A DNA stretch of 64,000 bases from Tagetes erecta (taxonomy: Eukaryota > Streptophyta > Magnoliopsida > Asterales > Asteraceae), in assembly GCA_030867185.1 (NCBI GenBank), contig CM061496.1, forward strand, positions 38,371,230 through 38,435,229, read 5' to 3'. Within the stretch, counting starts at the first letter, position 1, and every line of letters starts with the position of its first letter. A model generated the notes under the pieces. The model made no database searches and was not told the origin of the DNA. It was given only the letters and a program-made list of their open reading frames with translations. The position numbers were made by a program, and so were the translations under genes. Below, one piece after another: positions 26,618 to 38,174 of this stretch.

Positions 26618-26644
26618 CGTGGGTACCCACGGGTTCTAATCTAG
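26618..26644 (+). mobile_element. Helitron-like 3' terminus upstream of ERS1
   Basis: The perfect 14-bp palindrome CGTGGGTACCCACG (26618-26631) is followed by GGTTCTAAT, CTAG (26641-26644) and T. This is the cleanest Helitron-type 3' end in the window. The body lies to the left, over the unassigned exon-like pieces. It ends less than 200 bp before the ethylene-receptor leader. Confidence 0.6.
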
Positions 26645-26830
26645 TTTATAATATAAGGTGATGATCCAAAATTTAAAAAAAGTACATGTTTTCATTGTTT
26701 CTCAAATACAACTTTTTTTTTGTGTTGAAGGAAACCAATTGGCAATTGCGATAAGATTTTATAGTTTCCATGAAGCAACTTGAACACTTTGGGAAGTGAT
26801 CATAACCGTGGCTTCACTGCATCTTCCCCC

Positions 26831-26872
26831 AATTTCAATTTCAATTTCAATTTCAATTTCAATTTCAATTTC
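26831..26872. repeat. (AATTTC)7 in the ERS1 leader
   Basis: Seven exact hexanucleotide copies followed by a CT-rich run, within the presumed transcribed leader. It is likely length-variable. Confidence 0.95.
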
Positions 26873-27128
26873 TCTCTCTACAAGATGAAGCAGCTTCATT
26901 TTCAAGTAAATGTTATCTCTTAGCTACCACGGATCTACGCTGTTCTTCTTCATTCAGGTGATTGATTGATTGATTTTTCTTCTAGTTTACTTATTGTTAA
27001 TTGTTTTTAATGATCCTGAAGAGTGATTGATGATCTATTAGTTGAAATTTTGTGTAAATGCTACTTCATTTGCCCTAGAAGTTTTTGATTTCTCAAGTTC
27101 CGTGTCGATGAAATTGATGATGATTAAG

Positions 27129-27540
27129 GTGATGTTTATACGCTCAAATCAAACGTTATCTAGTTCTGAACAGTTAGAGTTTTGTGAAATGTTACTTCAT
27201 TTGTTCAAGTTAAATTCGATTTGTTTAAGTTCCGGTTTCATACGTCGATGTTGATCAAATTGATGATGATGATGAGAAGGTGATGTTTATATACTCAAAT
27301 TAAACGTTATCTAGTTCTGAACTGTTCTACGATGATTAAGGCGATTTTATGAAGAGAATAATTGATTGCTTAGCTGAAAGAAAGTATGTATAAATGCTAG
27401 TTTATTTGCTGTAGAAGTTTTTGATATCTGAAGTTAGATCGATTTGTTCAAGTTTCAGTTTCATACTTTGATGTAGCCATGTAGGTGATGTTTATGTAAT
27501 AAAATCAAACGTTATGTGGTTCTGAGCTGTTTGATGATGA
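27129..27540. repeat. Three diverged repeat blocks in the ERS1 leader intron
   Basis: Each block carries GTGATGTTTAT, then ATCAAACGTTAT or ATTAAACGTTAT, then (C/G)T(A/G)GTTCTGA(A/G)C. Starts are at 27129, 27280 and 27485 (spacings 151 and 205 bp). GAAGTTTTTGAT and TTCAAGTT-type pieces in between are also shared. This looks like old tandem duplication. Confidence 0.75.
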
Positions 27541-27680
27541 TTAAGGCGATGTTTATATACTGTGTTCATGGAGATCAATGAATTGATAGAGACATAGATC
27601 AAGAATTCATAATCAGTTAGAACGATGATCTGAGCTATGTTAATTGTATGTTGCAGCTTTTCTGAAGCTGTGAACGAAGG

Positions 27681-30649
27681 ATGGATTCATGTGATTGCTT
27701 CGAGACTCAATGGCCTGCTGATGAGCTTTTAGTCAAGTATCAGTACATATCTGATTTCTTTATCGCCTTTGCCTATTTCTCCATACCATTGGAACTTATA
27801 TATTTTGTCCAGAAATCAGCCTTTTTTCCATATAGATGGGTGCTAATGCAGTTTGGTGCTTTTATTGTTTTGTGTGGAGCAACACACTTTATAAATCTTT
27901 GGACATTCTCTACACACTCCAAAACTGTTGCTATTGTTATGACTGTAGCAAAACTGTCTACGGCCTTTGTGTCATGTGTGACTGCGTTAATGCTTGTTCA
28001 TATTATACCTGACCTGTTGAGTGTCAAAACAAGGGAATTGTTTTTAAAACAAAGAGCTGAAGATCTTGATCGGGAAATGGGGTTGATTATAAAACAAGAA
28101 GAGACCGGAAGGCATGTTAGAATGCTTACACATGAAATTAGAAGCACTCTTGATAGACACACGATATTAAAAACCACTCTTATTGAGCTTGGTAGGACTT
28201 TAGATCTTGAGGAATGTGTGTTGTGGATGCCATCAAGCAAGGGTATGATGCTTCAGCTTTCTCATTCTTTGCATAGTTTGATTCCGTTTGGCTCCAGTGT
28301 ACCCATTAATCTCCCAATAATCACCGAGGTGTTCAATAGTGCTGAAGCAATAAGGATTCCACATAATTGCCCACTGGCTAGGATTAGAACCCCAGTGGGA
28401 TCTTACATTGCACCTGAAGTTGTTGCTGTTCGTGTTCCTCTTTTGCATCTATCAAATTTTGAAATGGACAATTGGCCTGATCACTCTGCAAAAAGTTACG
28501 CAGTCATGGTTTTGATCCTTCCTCTGAATGGCGTAAGAAAGTGGCGGGACCATGAATTGGAACTTGTAACTGTTGTTGCTGACCAGGTTGGTGGCTTTCT
28601 ACCTTAATATTTTGATTATAGACATCAATCCATAGTCCTACGTTATTCCTCCCAAGGCTAATCTAGATTGTCATAAAGAGCAACTAATTAAGTGTATCTT
28701 AGCAATATCATGTCAATTAAATTATTGAAAATCTATAACCAAGGTGTATAATCATAATCTTTTGGGACTAATGATTTTTGTTTAAATACATTTTTTATGT
28801 TTTTATACCCATGTAGTAAGCTTGCTATTGCCTAACTCTTAGGTCGCTGTGGCTCTTTCTCATGCTGCAATCCTAGAAGAATCTATGAGGGCCCGTGACC
28901 AGCTTGTGGACCAGAATTTTGCTCTAAATGTGGCCCGACAAGAAGCAGAGATGGCTATCCATGCTCGTAATGATTTCCTTGCTGTCATGAATCATGAAAT
29001 GAGTACACCTATGCATGCAATTATAGCGTTGTCTTCACTTCTTCTTGAAACCGAACTTACTCCAGATCAAAGGGCCATGATAGAAACCATTCTTAAAAGT
29101 AGCAATCTTCTTGCAGCACTTGTAAATGATGTTCTTGACCTTTCTAGGCTAGAAGACGGTAGCCTAGAACTTGAAAACGACGTGTTCAAGCTTCATGAGC
29201 TCTTCAGAGAGGTAACTTTTAGCTAGAAGTGGGAAATGGGTGGGTTGGGTAACAAGTCAAAATGTGTATCTAACTTTACGCTTGCTGTATGTGTTGGATT
29301 TTAGAACTTACTTTCTGATATAATTAACTTTTGGAACTTACGTTTTAATGCACCCAACTTTTATCATTTAAAGCATGGAAATGAATCAAACCTTATACAC
29401 TTTTCTAGTCTCTACGCCTTTTGCGTCAAAGGATACATTTGGGCTAGTTTTCTTAACCTGAATTAATCCATTCATTAGGAAATAGGTTCGTATTTCCACC
29501 TCTAACATGTGTTGCATGCACAAATATGCTCATTATAATTTATTGTTGTATTGTATGCAGGTTGTCAGATTGATAAATCCTATCGCATCAGTGAAAAACA
29601 CATCCATGACACTGAATTGTGATATGGGCCTACCTGTTTATGGCATTGGTGATGAAAAACGCCTCATGCAAATAATCTTGAATATCGTTGGCAATGCAGT
29701 TAAGTTCACCAAAGAGGGTCATGTTTCAATTCAGGCCTCTATTTTGACTCCTGGATATTTACAGGAGTGGCAAACTCCTGAATTTTGCCCTACTTTGACG
29801 GATGGTTTGTTCTACCTAATTGTGCAGGTCAGTATTCCTGCCACTACACGGAAATAAACGGGTTAGGATGGATCTAAAATGGTTAGGGTCGTAAAAAGGC
29901 TTGTCTGTTTAACCTGTTTAAAATTTGGTTTAAGAAAATTAAAAATAAATAAATAAATAAATTGTAACTTCAATACCTTTTATCTCAAACGAGTCATACT
30001 GTAAATTGTAAGTGTGTTTTTAAACTTTGACCTGTTACACAATCCGCCCCATCGTTCCACCTCTGGATTTCACCTTATATATTCTTCTAAAGTTCGTAAT
30101 TTCATATTACAAATATGAATATCCCAAAACACATTTAGCAAACAAATTAAAAACCTTGTATGCCGTGAACGCAGGTGAAGGACTCTGGGTCTGGCATCAA
30201 ACAACAAGACATTCCACACATTTTCACAAAGTTTTCAGAGCCTCGCAGTGCATCAAACCGAAGTAGTAGCGGTGCAGGTCTTGGGCTTGCAATTTGCAAA
30301 AGGTATAAATAATCTCAATAACTCATTTTTAAAATCTTATTTTTATTATTAATAACGGAAAACATCCAACAAGAGCTTATAATTATATAATGACAGGTTC
30401 GTAAATCTTATGGGAGGTCACATTTGGATCGAGAGTGGAGGGTTGGGTAAGGGTACAACCGTCGCATTCCTTGTAAAACTGGGTCACTGCAGCCACCCGA
30501 ATGACCCCACCATGCAACAACTTGCTCCCCGAATGGTTCCTAAACCGAGATCCCATCAAGGAAGTGGTGAACTCATCAAACACCGACACCTTGAGAGAGA
30601 TGATTACAAAGTGGCTGCTTCATTCCCGCTTTATAATAGGAGTATGTAG
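27681..30649 (+). CDS. ERS1: Ethylene receptor, ERS1-type (subfamily I, no receiver)
   Basis: Copper-dependent ethylene receptor of the ER membrane; it acts negatively through CTR1/EIN2. Exons 27681-28586, 28843-29211, 29561-29827, 30175-30302 and 30397-30649 give 640 aa with all phases consistent and stop TAG. Residues: Cys4 and Cys6 (dimer disulfides); three membrane segments in about 20-115 with Cys65 and His69 (copper/ethylene site, FIVLCGATH); GAF domain about 155-305; histidine kinase with His353 in HEMSTPMHAIIAL, N-box around 466-471 (LNIVGNAVKF), G1 DSGSGI near 517 and G2 GAGLGLAI. The protein ends soon after the kinase (...NRSM) with no receiver, which separates ERS1 from ETR1. Exon borders fall where ETR1-type genes have them. 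The residue after HEM is Ser where Arg is usual. Confidence 0.96.
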
Positions 30650-30984
30650 CTTACGCGGCACATACGTATCACACACGTGTGGTGACCGGTAAGAATCTTC
30701 GGCCTACCATCTTATAGTTTTGAGTAGATTTATACAAAAGTGGTGTGTAACTGTGTATCATAATTAAACACTGCGATTCGTTAACGAGGAATGAAGAATG
30801 GCACCTCAAGTCAGTGCTTGATACATCAACAAGTTATATAAGGAAATGTACTAACGTAGTATATTAATATTATGTTCTTAGAAGCCTAAGTTGCAACATC
30901 TCACGTTAACCAACTGTTATATACTTTTCATACTAGTGTTATTTTAGGTGACCTGTCTTTATTTTTTAGTATTTCACATATATT

Positions 30985-31027
30985 GAGTATAACAGTTGGC
31001 TATAACAGTTAGTCAACTGTTATACTC
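30985..31027. terminator. 13-bp stem hairpin downstream of ERS1
   Basis: Perfect inverted copies GAGTATAACAGTT and AACTGTTATACTC with a 17-base loop lie about 340 bp after the stop codon, near the expected 3' end of the transcript. Its role is unknown; it may be a MITE relic rather than a processing signal. Confidence 0.5.
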
Positions 31028-31029
31028 AA

Positions 31030-32100
31030 AACTCGAGTGTTACAAAAGAACACATATTTAGCAACATTGATTCAAACTTGTAGCTAAAGACACAAAGTGC
31101 TTAATTACACTCAGTCTGTTCAACGAGTCATTCTTTCCAAGTCGTGGCGTAGACATTCAAACAATGAAGGTATATTATGAGGCAGACGGAGCGATAAGTC
31201 AATGTGGGAGCACATTTTTGAGAATCTCATACCAGATGTCGGTATCACGAACTTGACTGTGGACTTATAATCGCTTTGGTGAATAGATGACGGCCAAAGA
31301 CACATATTTCACCATTAGGGATCACTTTTTTATTAATTGCCAAATAAACGTGAAATTTATTTTGTAACCACTTAAAACACGTGTAGAGAGTTATCATACT
31401 TTCACCATCTGGTAGGTGAAATGTATGGTTTTAGGCTTTTAGCTATGATATTATCCGGGATGAGATTTTCATAGACGTGTTCCCAGAGTGGCTTATCGTC
31501 TCGTCTGGTTTGTAACTTACCTTCGTCGTTGTGTGAATCTCAAATATAGTAATCTAACTCTATTCTTACCACTTAGAAATAACTTCTTGCTCAACCGTTT
31601 GAGTGTAATTCTCCAACTCATTTCTTTTTCTACAAATTGTAGCATTTATTTGTATGGAATTAATTGTGTAAAAAGGTATATTATATGAAGCTTATTGGTT
31701 TCTATAGAGCTAATTTAAATTGGAAATGAATCATCCCAATAAAACATCATTTAACATTGTTAAGCCATTTTTGTTTAAATAAGTACACTCTTGCAAAGAT
31801 AAATCTCTAACCTTTAAAACTTGAATAATATGAACAAAAAAGCACTTGTATTGACACGAAAATTTCACTTCAATCTTGTCTAAGTTTTTTTAATACTTTT
31901 TATCTTTTTATAACATCTTTATTTTATGATTTTTTTTGTTAAGATTGGAACTTTACTTTATAATATAAATGTTTATATTTGATATTTTTTTACTTCATTA
32001 AGATTTTTGAAAACTCTCTCTCGTTTTGGAATGGGCTTTAATGATCGTACATTCGTACGTGTCTGATGGGCTATTACAAAAGGCCCAACTGAAATTCCTT
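31030..32100. other. Spacer downstream of ERS1
   Basis: AT-rich, without a recognised gene. A 60-codon minus-strand open stretch at 31120-31305 looks coding-like in composition but has no family match. Confidence 0.45.
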
Positions 32101-32104
32101 GACT

Positions 32105-32430
32105 GTTTTAAGTGTTGGTTGTTTCGGTCTCTAAAATGTCTCAATAGTTAAGCACTTAATGGTTCAAACAGTTTGTTTTGTGAGTAGATGTTTGAATAGT
32201 TCAGCTGAATGGTTTAAACACTTGACTTTAAATGGTTAAACATTATACCGACACTGAATGATTAATATATCTTATCAGTTGGTCAAACATTTGCCTTTAA
32301 TCAGATAAGCAATATACTTGCTTCTAAAGTTCTAATGGTTTGGCTCTCTTGCTGGATCAACATTTAATGGTTCATATATCTAACTGATTCAGCACTTACT
32401 CATCCAGAAGTTCCCTAAAAGCTCATTAAG
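32105..32430. repeat. Motif-dense repeat (AATGGTTCA/CTGATTCAG class), copy 1
   Basis: Short related words (CACTTAATGGTTCA, GAATGGTTTAAAC, TGGTTAAACATT, ACTGATTCAGCACTTA) recur in both orientations over about 320 bp. The same word set fills 62390-62660. This fits a family of small dispersed elements with internal palindromes; exact ends are not clear. Confidence 0.5.
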
Positions 32431-32679
32431 ACTATCCTCATTCTTTTAACTACACTATCTAACCAAAACCCCATCGTGATGGACAAGATTAAGGTTCTCA
32501 CGTATGATTGGTTAAAGAAAATGACAAAAATGAGGTATTTTGTTTGGCAATCATGGTTTAATTTCTTATGTGTATTTGGTTCCTAGTGTCTTGTTAATAG
32601 CCTTTTTCTTTTTTATTAAATAAAATATATAATTTGTGAATTTGGGTTTTTATTTAAATTTACTAGATAAGATATTTTT

Positions 32680-32925
32680 TTAAATAGAACATGCTAGATT
32701 TTTTAGATAATAATACTTATTTTATATTAAAAAATATGTTTTTAAAACAAACTCTTTTTTTAAAAGTTACCTCGAAACGACGCTCTGAACGACGAAATGG
32801 TGCTTCAATCGGGTTTTTAAACCTAACGGTGCTTCAATTGGATGTGAAAAATTTATCGTTCAGAGCGCCGTTTCAAGATAACTTTTACATCAATCGACTC
32901 GTATTATAATTCCGATCAAAAGGCC
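32680..32925. mobile_element. Fold-back MITE, family A copy 2
   Basis: The left arm begins TAAAAGTTACCTCGAAACG at 32761. The right arm at 32855-32887 is its inverted relative and runs on through CGACTCGTATTATAATTCCGATCAAAAGG. The outer right part matches the ends of the element at 8488-8674. The core holds a direct repeat GGTGCTTCAAT. The left outer arm is poorly matched, so this copy is truncated or degraded. Confidence 0.6.
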
Positions 32926-34390
32926 TAAAATACTGGTCTTAATTTAAAAAGAATTAACGAATGACCGTTGGTTGTCAAAGTGATAAAAGTTGTGACAGTT
33001 AACAGCCAATTTAAGAGTTGGGATCGATAGAAACCAAAATATGATGGTTGAAACTGATAGAAACCAATATACCTTTATCTAATTTAATCACTAAAAAATT
33101 AAACATTTATAAAATTATTACATAAAATTAAACACATCATTAAATACTTTTATTGTTTAAATAAAATAAAATGGTTCATATGATTGAAGGTACGTAGCAC
33201 AATCTCCACAAGTTGATGTTCTGGATTAGAACAAAACAAAGAATTTTGTTGGACGCTAAAACCAGTGGCGCCTTTCTACTCCACCCATAGATTAATAAAC
33301 AAACTAATATTTCTTTTGTTGATATAAAAAAAAACTTTTATAACAATTTTCAGCACTAATTATACTTTCAATTTATAACTAACTTTATTTTATGTTGAAG
33401 GGGTATATTTCATCTAAAATTAAAATTTTTTTATGTGTGTGTTTTGAAACTTGAAATTGGTTATTTTTAGTTATGACAAGTCATATGACAGTAGGACACT
33501 TCGTTTTACCAGAAAAGTATGTCTACGCACTTTTGTAAAAAAATGTATTTTAATTAAAGATATATTAACCGTCATTCGTGAAGTAATATTTAAAAATTTT
33601 AATACAATAAAATAAAACTAAATTTACTTTTTTTTAACAGTGAAATGAATAAAGCCCGACTACCCGAGGTAACAAAATTAAATTTACTTAGGTAACATAT
33701 TTTAAGATCTTTTTGATTATATGGATTCTTTTCAGAATTTCTGTTATAATAATTAATTTTTATTTAATGTATATAAAATATAATATAATAATACTAATTA
33801 TATTTAGTCTCTAATATTTAAGAGAGTTTTAAAATTTAATAATAGTTACATTTTTAACTCGCTTATACTCGGGTGTACATGAGTTGTTTTGTATTTTATG
33901 GGTATAAAAATGAAACTTAGTGATAAAGTTGGTAATAATATACAATTAACAACCTCGGTGTTTTTCAAGCATACATAACTTTTTTTATACGAAATTGTTT
34001 TAAAAAAACTACACCATAAAACCAAACATTTATCTATTTTTAATTTGAGTATAATATTGTTATACTATAAAAACAATTAAAAAAAACATGTTTTGCTTTA
34101 TCTTAGGTTTGTCTCAAAATTGATTGAAACCATCCATGCTTTCTTTAGTGTTGTTTTCCGATGCGTAATGAGGGTACTAAACTGGTTATGTATAAAGTAA
34201 TGATTATGTCACACCAATATCTTATTATATTACTTGTCATAAATATAAATAAATACATCGTTATCTATTGACGTGTGAGTAGCTTAGTTGATAAACAGAT
34301 TGTTTTTAAGGTTATTATTATTATTATTATTTTATTTTGTTTCTTTAAGTTTGTTATTCAATAATTCCTACATGTTTAATAGAACAAATA
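32926..34390. other. AT-rich spacer
   Basis: Nothing beyond low-complexity A/T tracts and a TTA run near 34315-34335 is visible. Confidence 0.5.
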
Positions 34391-34400
34391 TACTACAACG

Positions 34401-34964
34401 TAGGGGTGCTCATCAGGTTATTTATTCGGGTTTTAGGTTGTTCAGGTCGGGTTATTCGGTTTTTTGTTGCTATAAAATTTATCCGATATCCAATCCATAT
34501 AACATTCGGGTTAATTGGATTTGGGTTGTTCGGGCTTCGGGTTAATCGACTCGGGTTATTCGGGTTTTTGGTTTTTATGATGCGAATATTTTTCATTATT
34601 TTTATAAAAATAAGAAAGCTAAACACATAATGTAAAGAAGTATATACTTCATATGTATTGTATTTATGACACTTTACAAGTAATGGAGTAAAAATGAAAT
34701 ACAAAATATAATTTGTAAAATTATGATATGAATTATGTTTCATTATATTTAGAAAAAGAACAGCTAAACATTTGGGTTATTCGGGTTGTTTAAGTATTGG
34801 GTTAATCACTTAATTGGGTCGGGTTATTTAGGTTTTTGTTTCTATAAATTGTATCCAATACCCAACCCGTATAACATTCGGGTAATTTGAGTTTCGGATT
34901 GTTTGGATTCGGGTGAGTTTAATCGGGTCGGGTAATTTGGGTTTGGATAAATTGAACACCCCTA
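34401..34964. mobile_element. hAT-type MITE with 8-bp target duplication
   Basis: The ends are TAGGGGTGCTCA and TTGAACACCCCTA, inverted copies with one mismatch. The element is 564 bp and is flanked by identical CTACAACG at 34393-34400 and 34965-34972. The 8-bp duplication and TAGGGGTG ends mark the hAT superfamily. The interior is built of GGGTTATTCGGGTT-like words and has no transposase; frames within it are incidental. Confidence 0.85.
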
Positions 34965-34972
34965 CTACAACG

Positions 34973-36200
34973 TACACAATAAAATTAAACATTCGCGCGA
35001 CATTTTGATTATAAATTATAAAAATGAAACACAACATTTTGATCATAAAAAAAGTTTTGTTTTTAACTTTCTTTTTTTTAAATGGTGGTTGGCACAACGA
35101 AAAACCATTACCTTAATAGGAAATGACGCTTTCAAAGCTTTCCATAATGAAAGCTCACCCCAAGAATTTTTTTAAAGTTTAAGGTTCATCAATTAACGTT
35201 TGAGAAGAAAACTATGATAAGATCTTTTAAGCATAACATATAAAAGCGTTATGTTATTTAACATAAAAAACACGTCAACGAACTATTCCCCTTCTATACT
35301 TCATCTCCCCCACAGAATTTCATTCAATGGGTTTTGGCTCAAAACCATGGGCCGTTAAAAAATATGAAAATTTTTTGCAAGTTGCATGTTTTTGTACAAA
35401 TCATATAATTATTTATAAGACATTTAATAATCAAAATTTTTAAATCTACGCAGTCATGAAGGAGACAAGTGAATTAGTTGGTCCACAACTCTTCGAAGAC
35501 AAAATCGGTGAATATTTAAAGCTATAATTCAAACCCCTATTAGTTTTCGAAATATTTACTTTTTCTTCATATTGAAGATAAAAAAAATTCTGCATACAAA
35601 GTATGTTGAAAAAACACCCCTGGTGTTGAAAAAATAATTGCGTGCTATATTTAATTTAGTATTGCTAATCTCAATCGTATAAATGAGTTTTATCCATCAA
35701 ACTAAATATTTTTATAATAATAACAAACTGTTTTTAAACAGACTCTAAAGTGTTGGGTGCAAATGAATCGTCGTATGCGAACCAATAGAAATTGAATCGA
35801 TACAAAACCTAAAAGAAGTCATGTCTTATTAAGCTGAAGCGGCTAGAAAACCTAAACAAACTTTTATATATAAATTAATGTATACAAAATATAATCATAA
35901 ATATAAATAAATAATAAACTAAGTCGAGTCTGAACAAAGCTCAAATTTTAGAAATAAAACCATTAACAAACCAGGCTCGTTATTTTTTAACGTAAGACGA
36001 GCCGATCCGAAGCCTAAACTACCTCAAACACGAACTAACCTCATTTGCACCATTACTCAAAACATGACAATGTTAAATTAAACTTAACAATTACTATTAA
36101 TTAATAAATGAAAACAAGAAATTTGAATATAATTACCAAAACATAAAATTAAAAATTTACAATTTAAGTTTTTAAACTCCATCATCAAAACAAAATAAAT
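34973..36200. other. Spacer downstream of the ERF gene
   Basis: AT-rich, no supported gene. The last few hundred bases include the 3' UTR of the minus-strand ERF. Confidence 0.5.
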
Positions 36201-36225
36201 TGAAACTGTTTCAACTTATTAATAA

Positions 36226-37336
36226 CTACATATCATCAAAGCTCCATAACTCAATCGAAGCACCACCACAACCACCGTCAACATTCGCCGGAGCCACCAC
36301 CGCCGGTTGACCTTCAAGATACGGTATATCATAAAACTTCATATACGATTCATACGCCATTAACTCCTCCGACATCTTCTGCACTTCATTTTCGACCTGC
36401 AATATCTCAACCTTTTTCTCCACATCATTTGTTTTCGGAACAAAATCAACCTCTGAACCAATAACATCTTCATCATAAAACCCCATCATACAACTGTTAT
36501 TGTTATAGTTATGGTGGTTGTTGTTTGAATCGATTTCATTTGGGAAATTGACTTTGGCTTTTCTTCCTCGGATTTTTCGAGCTTCTTTATCGTAAGCTCT
36601 TGCAGCTTCTTCTGCAGTGTTGAATGTGCCTAACCAAACCCTAACACCTTTTCGTGGGTCACGTATCTCAGCTGCCCATTTCCCCCATGGACGTTGCCGT
36701 ATCCCACGGTATAAATTTTTCCTCTGTTTTTTCTTGCTTGGTCTGTTAGCTTCATGCACACCACCTGTTTGATAAAATGCTTGTTAGAAATAAGTTTCTG
36801 TTCAAAAGTTTTATTGTTTGTTTTATTTTTAATCCAAATGTTTATGTTTTAGAGCAAAAATAAAACAAATAATCTTAGTTGTTCACAAAAATAATTATTT
36901 TATCAAAGTTTCATTATTTGTTTTGGTCTAATTTTAGACGTTAATATTTTTAAACTAAAACAAATGAGACCTGAGTTTTGAAAAAAATTTATTTTTTTTC
37001 GAAAGTTTAAAAACATGAGTTTCATCGCTTCTTTTATGTTTTCGATGAAAACATAAAGAAACGACGAAACTTTTGAAAGTTGAAAAAACTGACGAAACTT
37101 TCGGAGGAAAATGTCAAAATTGAATTTGATTTGACTAAAAAAATATAAAAAAAAAGGGAAGAGAGTGAAAGAAAGAGTATGGTACTTGAAGAAGATGAAA
37201 TGGATCGCTTATGATTGGTTTGTTGAACAAAGTGATTGAATTCGGACTCGAAGGGGTCGAATTTGGTCCAAACATCGGTGGGTTTTAGCCGACGAGATGT
37301 AGGGATGAGATCGGAGATGATAGCACCACCACACAT
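36226..37336 (-). CDS. Group VII ERF transcription factor (RAP2.12/RAP2.3-like)
   Basis: Nuclear AP2/ERF activator of hypoxia and ethylene responses. Exon 1 is 37186-37336 and exon 2 is 36226-36764, joined in phase 1, giving 229 aa. The N-terminus MCGGAIISDLIP is the hallmark of group VII: after Met removal, Cys2 is oxidised in the presence of oxygen and NO and targets the protein for the Arg/Cys N-degron pathway. A basic stretch KKKQRK precedes the AP2 domain (about residues 68-125, YRGIRQRPWGKWAAEIRDP, then VWLGTFNTAEEAA), with the Ala and Asp typical of ERF-type GCC-box binding. The C-terminus ELWSFDDM matches the conserved group VII end motif. The single intron near the N-terminus is also typical. 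I cannot assign the exact orthologue. Confidence 0.95.
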
Positions 37337-37339
37337 GTT

Positions 37340-37809
37340 TTGATTTGATTTGGTTTGATTGCTATTGAAATTGAAATTGGTTTTTGATGTAAGAAATTTA
37401 GGAAATGTGAATGAAAGGGTTGGATGAGAGGGGGGTTTAAGTAGCAGGTGAGTTGATGCGTGACAGTAAATGAATATTATATTAATAATAATTAGTGAAG
37501 CTTCCTTTGGTTGGCCACTTGTCTTAATTTTGGCTTCTTTTTTTCGGCTAACCTAGGATTTTATAAAAGTGATGTCAGATGGATAACTATCATCTGTATT
37601 GGTTAAACTTAAAAAATTTTAAAAGCCTCTAAAAATCCTACTCTTCTCTCCACTTTAGCATTTGGCAGCAATATATGTTCAAATTGACGCTTCTTACAAA
37701 ACGCTCAGACACAATTTAGACCTTAAAAACGCCCCGGGGTGGTTTGGGGTGCCATGGGGGTGCTATGAGGACTTTTTGGTAGGGAAAATGGCCCACTACA
37801 CATGATCTA
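37340..37809. other. Presumed ERF promoter and upstream spacer
   Basis: It directly precedes the minus-strand ERF. No single regulatory site stands out enough to call. Confidence 0.4.
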
Positions 37810-37814
37810 ATATT

Positions 37815-38172
37815 AGGAGTTGATTTAGTTTTACTTAAAGGGTTACTGGATTTTAATAATTCGAACTTTAGTTTATTAGCTGATATTAATCATAACTTAA
37901 AAAATTCCATATGTCAGTCCCAACTTGAAAATTATTTTCCTCCATCGAGACTTTTATAAGTGTGACACAAAAATGGTCGGGTAAGGTTTTAATGATACAC
38001 AAAAATGGTCTGGTAGGTTTTTTGAATATCCGTTATAAAATGCTCGGTGGAGAAAAATAAATTACAAGTTGAGACTGACATATAGAATTTTTAAAATTGA
38101 TCTTAGTATCGGCCAATACATTAATGTTCGAATTATTAAAATCTAAAAACCGTTACTTAAATAAAGTATTAG
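37815..38172. mobile_element. Fold-back element with ~150-bp inverted arms
   Basis: The left arm (from about TTTACTTAAAGGGTTACTGG near 37828) and the right arm (complement ending near 38165) match imperfectly over about 150 bp, including TTTTAATAATTCGAAC, ATGTCAGTC and CAACTTG. The centre has a short tandem CACAAAAATGGTC(G/T)GGTA. This indicates a MITE; the target duplication was not resolved. Confidence 0.7.
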
Positions 38173-38174
38173 TC

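Larger units (their letters stand above)
26740..27680 (+). promoter_or_regulatory. ERS1 5' leader exon and leader intron
   Basis: A pyrimidine-rich leader ends CATTCAG at 26957 with donor GTGATT. The acceptor TTGCAG ends at 27656, and 24 bases later the ATG at 27681 opens the receptor. A leader intron at this place is usual in ETR1/ERS1-type genes. The leader holds seven copies of AATTTC (26831-26872). The intron holds three related blocks that begin GTGATGTTTAT at 27129, 27280 and 27485. Confidence 0.7.

Noticed and set aside
34393..34743. 116-codon minus-strand frame with many Asn/Pro/Arg
   Set aside because: Lies inside the hAT MITE and simply translates its repeated words.
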